Shown one piece after another: positions 50,113 to 54,507 of a stretch of DNA of 54,507 nt. The notes under the pieces are model-generated. The model was not told the DNA's origin and did no database searches. It was given only the letters and a program-made list of their open reading frames with translations. The DNA lies in the NCBI GenBank assembly GCA_004298335.1, contig SCTG01000048.1, positions 1-54,507 of the forward strand, read 5' to 3'. The position numbers and the translations under genes were made by a program. Source of the stretch: Nitrospirota bacterium (GTDB taxonomy: Bacteria > Nitrospirota > Nitrospiria > Nitrospirales > NS-4). Numbering within the stretch: position 1 is the first letter of the stretch; each line of letters starts with the position of its first letter.

Positions 50113-51611
50113 GGCTTGCTCTCGACTTCCGATTTAGGCGGTTTGACGAGCGTGGCCACGACGCGGTTGCTCTTCGTGAAGTACCGGGCGGCCACGCGCC
50201 GGATGTCCTCGGGGCCGATCTTGGCGAGGCGGTCGCGCCGCTTGAAGGTCTCCCGCCAGTCGCCGTTGATCGCCTGGAAGTAGGCGAGGCGCGACGCCAT
50301 CCCGCCGTTGGAGCGGAGCGAGCGGACCTGCCCCGCGTCGATCTGGTTGAGGATCTTCTCCAGCTCGCGCGGGGCGACCGGCTCCTGCTTGAGGCGGTCC
50401 AGCTCCGCGTACACCGCCTGCTCGACCTCGGCGGCGGTATGGGGCGCGCGGGGCGTGGCGCCGACGATGAAGAGATTGGGGTACAGCGTGCCCGGATAGT
50501 CGGACGACGCCGAGACGGCGCCGGCGAGCTGTTTTTCCTGGACCAGGCGTTTGTGCAGGCGGGACGTGCGTCCGTCCGAGAGCAGCGATTCGATCACGTC
50601 GAAGACCTCGTCGTCCGGGTGACCGCTGCCCGGCTTGTGGAAGCCGATGAGGACCTGGGGCTCGGCGGCGTACTCGACCTCCACGCGGCGCTCGCCCGCA
50701 GAGGGCGGCTCAGTGGTGAGCACCGGCGGGGAGGGGGGCCGCGCCGGGATCCGGCCGAACGTCTGTTCCACGAGGGCGATGACGTCCTTCGGGTTGAGAT
50801 CGCCGACGATGGCCAGCACGGCGTTGGCGGGCCCGTAGTACGTCTGGAAGAAGGCTTCGGTCTGGGCCCTGCTGAGCGCGTCTAGGTCGGACGGCCAGCC
50901 GATCACCGGCAGCCCGTAGGGGTGCGCCCGGAACGCCGCCGACGCGAACGCCTCGTGCAGCCGCCCGCTCGGCGAGTTGTCGGTCCGCTGGCGGCGCTCC
51001 TCCAGCACGACGTTCTTCTCCTTGTAGAACTCGCGGAGCACGCCGTTGGCCATGCGGTCGGACTCCACGGCGGCCCAGAGCGGCAGCCGGTTGGCGGGAA
51101 AGCTCAGGAAGTAGCGCGTCAGGTCCTTGCCGGTGGTCGCGTTGATCCCCACGCCGCCGTGCCGCTGGTAGAGCATGGTGAGTTCGGCGGCGACCACGAA
51201 GCCGTCCGCCGTCGCTTCGACGTTCGCGAACTGCTTGTGCAGGGCCGCCAGGCGCGTCCGGTCGGCCGCGGCTCCCCTGGCCTTCTCGGCCGTGATGGCC
51301 TCCGCGAGGCGGTCCAGCTCCTCGAGGACCGGCTTTTCCTTGGCGGCGTCCGTGACGCCGATCGTGCGGCTCCCCTTGAAGGCCATGTGCTCGTACAGGT
51401 GCGCGACGCCCGTGATGCCGTTGTGCTCGTGGACGCCGCCGACCTTGTAGGTGAGGTTGACCGCGACGATCGGGGCCTGGTGGCGCTCCATCAGGAGGAG
51501 GGTCAGCCCGTTCGCCAGGTGGTGCTCGACGACCCGGTCTTCCAGTGTGGCCGCAGACGCGCCGGTGAGGACGACGAGGCAGAGAACGAGGGGAGCGAGC
51601 CGCCGCGCCAT
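50109..51611 (-). CDS. M16 family zinc peptidase, catalytic subunit
   Basis: The 500-residue protein has a signal peptide (APLVLCLVVLTGASA) and the inverted zinc motif HLYEH at 71-75 with ESDRM about 75 residues on. M16 proteases degrade small peptides; paired periplasmic ones process envelope or secreted peptides. The ATG at 51611 overlaps the stop of the HAD phosphatase by one base (TGATG). It starts the pair that ends with the inactive subunit. Confidence 0.94.
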   Translation of the reverse strand: MARRLAPLVLCLVVLTGASAATLEDRVVEHHLANGLTLLLMERHQAPIVAVNLTYKVGGVHEHNGITGVAHLYEHMAFKGSRTIGVTDAAKEKPVLEELDRLAEAITAEKARGAAADRTRLAALHKQFANVEATADGFVVAAELTMLYQRHGGVGINATTGKDLTRYFLSFPANRLPLWAAVESDRMANGVLREFYKEKNVVLEERRQRTDNSPSGRLHEAFASAAFRAHPYGLPVIGWPSDLDALSRAQTEAFFQTYYGPANAVLAIVGDLNPKDVIALVEQTFGRIPARPPSPPVLTTEPPSAGERRVEVEYAAEPQVLIGFHKPGSGHPDDEVFDVIESLLSDGRTSRLHKRLVQEKQLAGAVSASSDYPGTLYPNLFIVGATPRAPHTAAEVEQAVYAELDRLKQEPVAPRELEKILNQIDAGQVRSLRSNGGMASRLAYFQAINGDWRETFKRRDRLAKIGPEDIRRVAARYFTKSNRVVATLVKPPKSEVESKP

Positions 51612-52252
51612 CAGGCGAACAGCCCGATGAGGTCTTCCGGCTGCTCGATGAACCAGTCCGGGCCGCAGGCGGCCATCTTCTCGCGGTTGCCCATGCCGTA
51701 GCCGACGGCGCAGACCTTGAGCCCCGCGTTGTGGCCGCCGTTGATGTCGTTCGTGCTGTCGCCGATGAGGACCGCCCGGTCCCGCTCGACCTTCAACTCC
51801 GCCAGGATCTTCAGGAGCATGCCGGGCTCCGGCTTGAGGCCGTACCCGTTGTCCCCGCCGACGACGTACGCGAAGTGGTGGGCGCCGAGGCCGTCCAGGA
51901 TGCGCGTCGTGTACTCCAGCGACTTGTTCGTGGCGACGGCCTTGTGCTTGCGGGCGAAGTGCGCCAGGACCCGGTCGATGCCGGGGTAGAACCGCGTGCG
52001 GTCGAGGCAGTGGGCGAGGTAGTGGCCGCGAAAGACCCGCAGGGCCTCCTCGTAGCGCGACTGGTTCTCCTCGCCGACGGCCAGCCGGAGCAGGCGCTTG
52101 ATGCCGTCGCCGACGAAGCCGAAGATCTCCTCCTCCCCGCGCACGGGCAGGCCCAGCTCGGCCAGCGTGAGGTTGACCGCCGTGGCGATGTCCCATTTGG
52201 ACTCGATCAGCGTGCCGTCGAGGTCGAAGATGAGCAGATCGATTTTGTGCAT
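51611..52252 (-). CDS. gph: HAD-family phosphatase, phosphoglycolate phosphatase-like
   Basis: The 213-residue enzyme has the nucleophile motif FDLDGT (Asp10, Asp12), VATNKS (motif II), KPEPGM (motif III lysine) and LIGDSTNDINGG (motif IV). The layout fits phosphoglycolate or pyrophosphate phosphatases. It is the first gene of an operon with the M16 pair. A perfect TATAAT with TGC before it lies 7 nt from the ATG. Confidence 0.9.
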   Translation of the reverse strand: MHKIDLLIFDLDGTLIESKWDIATAVNLTLAELGLPVRGEEEIFGFVGDGIKRLLRLAVGEENQSRYEEALRVFRGHYLAHCLDRTRFYPGIDRVLAHFARKHKAVATNKSLEYTTRILDGLGAHHFAYVVGGDNGYGLKPEPGMLLKILAELKVERDRAVLIGDSTNDINGGHNAGLKVCAVGYGMGNREKMAACGPDWFIEQPEDLIGLFA

Positions 52253-52259
52253 GGGGCGG

Positions 52260-52265
52260 ATTATA
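52260..52265 (-). promoter_or_regulatory. Leaderless extended -10 of the gph-M16 operon
   Basis: On the minus strand TGC-TATAAT is followed by 7 nt (CCGCCCC) and the ATG at 52252. No Shine-Dalgarno site is possible in this space. Confidence 0.65.
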
Positions 52266-52270
52266 GCAGA

Positions 52271-52627
52271 TTAAAGTTGTTCGATCAGGAGCCCGGCGAT
52301 GGCGGCCAGGCCTCCGGCGACGGCGATGGCGTAGCCGATGCCGCCGAGCACGAACCAGAGCCGGATGCGGCGGTGCTCCTCGGGCGTGAGGCCGGCATGG
52401 TGGCGCGTCGGATGGATCCACCACTTCGGAGGAAGGTGACCGCGCCGGATCAGGATGCGGCGCAGGACGACGTGGTACCAGAAGCCGGTCGGCACGCCTT
52501 CCACCAGCCCCACCACCAGCATGACCAGCCCGATGTTGTGAAACACGTGCGGCGTGACGATCGTGATCATATAGCCCAGCAGGCCGATCCCGACCAGCGC
52601 CGCGAGCAGGAGGCTGATTTCAAGCAT
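52271..52627 (-). CDS. Small membrane protein, unknown
   Basis: The 118-residue protein has three hydrophobic segments (about 4-24, 30-47 and 92-114) and a basic loop with a WWIHPTRHHAG stretch. I do not recognise a family. It lies upstream of gph on the same strand, but gph has its own -10 element in the 18-nt gap. A composite repeat lies upstream of its start. Confidence 0.7.
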   Translation of the reverse strand: MLEISLLLAALVGIGLLGYMITIVTPHVFHNIGLVMLVVGLVEGVPTGFWYHVVLRRILIRRGHLPPKWWIHPTRHHAGLTPEEHRRIRLWFVLGGIGYAIAVAGGLAAIAGLLIEQL

Positions 52628-52661
52628 GCGTCAATTCTGCCGTTAAGTTAAGAGCTTGCCT

Positions 52662-52910
52662 GTCGCGGGGCTGCCTCTTCGCTCCCTGCGCGCGCGCCAC
52701 GAATAAACAGATGCCGCTCGCTTATGGGCGCGGTTGAGGCAGTCCCCGCTCCAGCCTTCGGAAATCTTGCGGGTGGCGCCGGGTTGTCCGGACCGGCGCA
52801 GGACTTGAGGCCGGAGCCAGAGTTCCGGGGCAGCCGAAGCGCAGGCCGGTCCGAGACGGCCGGACGCCCGGCGACAGGACCCGCTCCGAGCGAAGAGGCA
52901 GCCCCGTGAC
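52662..52910 (+). repeat. Composite structured repeat, units A+B with right inverted arm
   Basis: Unit A is 52662-52749 (GCGGGGCTGCCTC pairs with GAGGCAGTCCCCGC). Unit B is 52769-52884. A 23-bp arm at 52888-52910 is the reverse complement of 52662-52684 with one mismatch. The whole 249-bp element thus has terminal inverted repeats. It ends 15 nt from the stop of the cupin gene. It is the only copy with the right arm. Confidence 0.9.
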
Positions 52911-52925
52911 GGGCCCGCCCTCTTC

Positions 52926-53237
52926 TCACCGCGAGGCGCACAGCGTGACGACGACCTCCTCGCCGAAGACGTCGGCCGAGTGGACCACGTTCGCGGCCAG
53001 GTCGAGCCGGTCGCCCGGCTCGAGGATGATCTCCTCGTGATCGATGAGCACCCGCATGCGCCCGCTGACCACCCAGCGGATCTCGGCCTCGGCATGGGCG
53101 TGGTCGCCGTAGACGTCCCCCGGCACCATCTCGAACCGGTAGGGGCTCAGGCCCTCCTGTTCGAGCCGGGCGCGGATCTTGTTGATGGTGATCTGTCCGG
53201 CGGCGGCCGGCCAGCGGGTCAGCGTGATTTTGGGCAT
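52926..53237 (-). CDS. Cupin domain protein
   Basis: The 103-residue single-domain cupin has motif 1 GDVYGDHAHAEAEIRWVVSG with the metal ligands, and motif 2 LEPGDRLDLAANVVHSADV. Such proteins are small metal-dependent enzymes or sensors; the acidic-reductone dioxygenase type has a similar layout. The ATG at 53237 was chosen over 53312 because the upstream extension has no cupin similarity. A perfect DnaA box lies 15 nt upstream. Confidence 0.88.
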   Translation of the reverse strand: MPKITLTRWPAAAGQITINKIRARLEQEGLSPYRFEMVPGDVYGDHAHAEAEIRWVVSGRMRVLIDHEEIILEPGDRLDLAANVVHSADVFGEEVVVTLCASR

Positions 53238-53251
53238 GGCGACATCGTTCC

Positions 53252-53260
53252 TGTGGATAA
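53252..53260 (-). promoter_or_regulatory. Perfect DnaA box
   Basis: The minus strand reads TTATCCACA, the DnaA-box consensus. It lies between the cupin start and the hemL promoter. Only one exact copy was noticed in the window. Confidence 0.5.
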
Positions 53261-53291
53261 ATAAGGGCGGATTGTAACGAAAATCCGTGCC

Positions 53292-53320
53292 TTGACGCAA
53301 CCGGGGGGCCATGGTAAAGT
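53292..53320 (+). promoter_or_regulatory. Sigma70-type promoter of hemL
   Basis: TTGACG (53292-53297), 17-nt spacer, TAAAGT (53315-53320), with TGG before the -10. The predicted start near 53327 leaves a leader of only about 9 nt. Confidence 0.75.
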
Positions 53321-53335
53321 TCCGTAGTTTCCAGT

Positions 53336-54507
<1,172 letters not shown>

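Noticed and set aside
52643..53095. Open frames across the repeats as small proteins
   Set aside because: Similar peptides arise at several loci only because the repeat DNA is shared; they lack ribosome sites and the changes preserve stems, not reading frames.

Overview
This is a high-GC bacterial chromosome segment that starts inside dnaA, so it lies close to the replication origin. The core gene order is dnaA-dnaN-gyrB-gyrA, then ssrA (tmRNA), rpmH-rnpA-yidD-yidC-mnmE-mnmG-rsmG-parA-parB, three bactofilins, mnmA and atpHAGDC. This order, the tmRNA tag ANEQLALAA, a split ATP synthase operon, c-type haem proteins and a heme-sensing SpoIIE-type phosphatase would suit a Nitrospirota (Nitrospira-like) bacterium. 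That assignment is inference; no rRNA gene is present to settle it.

Layout. 1-7.7 kb: replication initiation and DNA gyrase, with a small membrane protein overlapping gyrA. 7.7-11.8 kb: dciA, tmRNA, a cNMP-fold protein, DUF1499, an overlapping PilZ/zinc-ribbon and ParB-nuclease pair, and a CheY-like protein. 11.8-27.4 kb: the housekeeping block, all on the plus strand, with two perfect 16-bp parS sites flanking rsmG. Near-consensus sigma70-type promoters precede rpmH, parA and atpH. 27.4-54.5 kb: a more accessory half, mostly on the minus strand. It holds metallo-beta-lactamase-fold enzymes, a methyltransferase, a PHP lipoprotein and threonine aldolase. It also holds a partner-switching operon (cytochrome-like protein, DUF6445 oxygenase, haem-PP2C-kinase, STAS protein, MBL enzyme), an orphan substrate-binding protein, and a CGNR regulator divergent from a VOC protein. 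Further on are suhB, an XRE-MBL fusion, a DUF2914 membrane protein, an M16 protease pair with a HAD phosphatase, a cupin and the start of hemL.

The most unusual feature is a mosaic family of large structured intergenic repeats. I call the units A, B and C. They occur as A alone (8.43 kb), A+B (28.1 kb), C inverted (39.7 kb), C+B (43.8 kb) and A+B plus an inverted right arm (52.7 kb). Paired changes keep the stems intact in A and C, and B keeps identical bulges around a variable centre. The B or C edge lies 9 to 15 nt from the stop codon of a minus-strand gene. I cannot match the family to a known element.

A second recurring pattern is a -10 hexamer, often of extended TGN type, only 6-9 nt before a start codon. 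This predicts leaderless mRNAs for at least six genes (dciA, 31105-, 38462-, 44923+, 48340-, 52252-). Genes inside operons instead use Shine-Dalgarno sites or overlapping stop/start codons.
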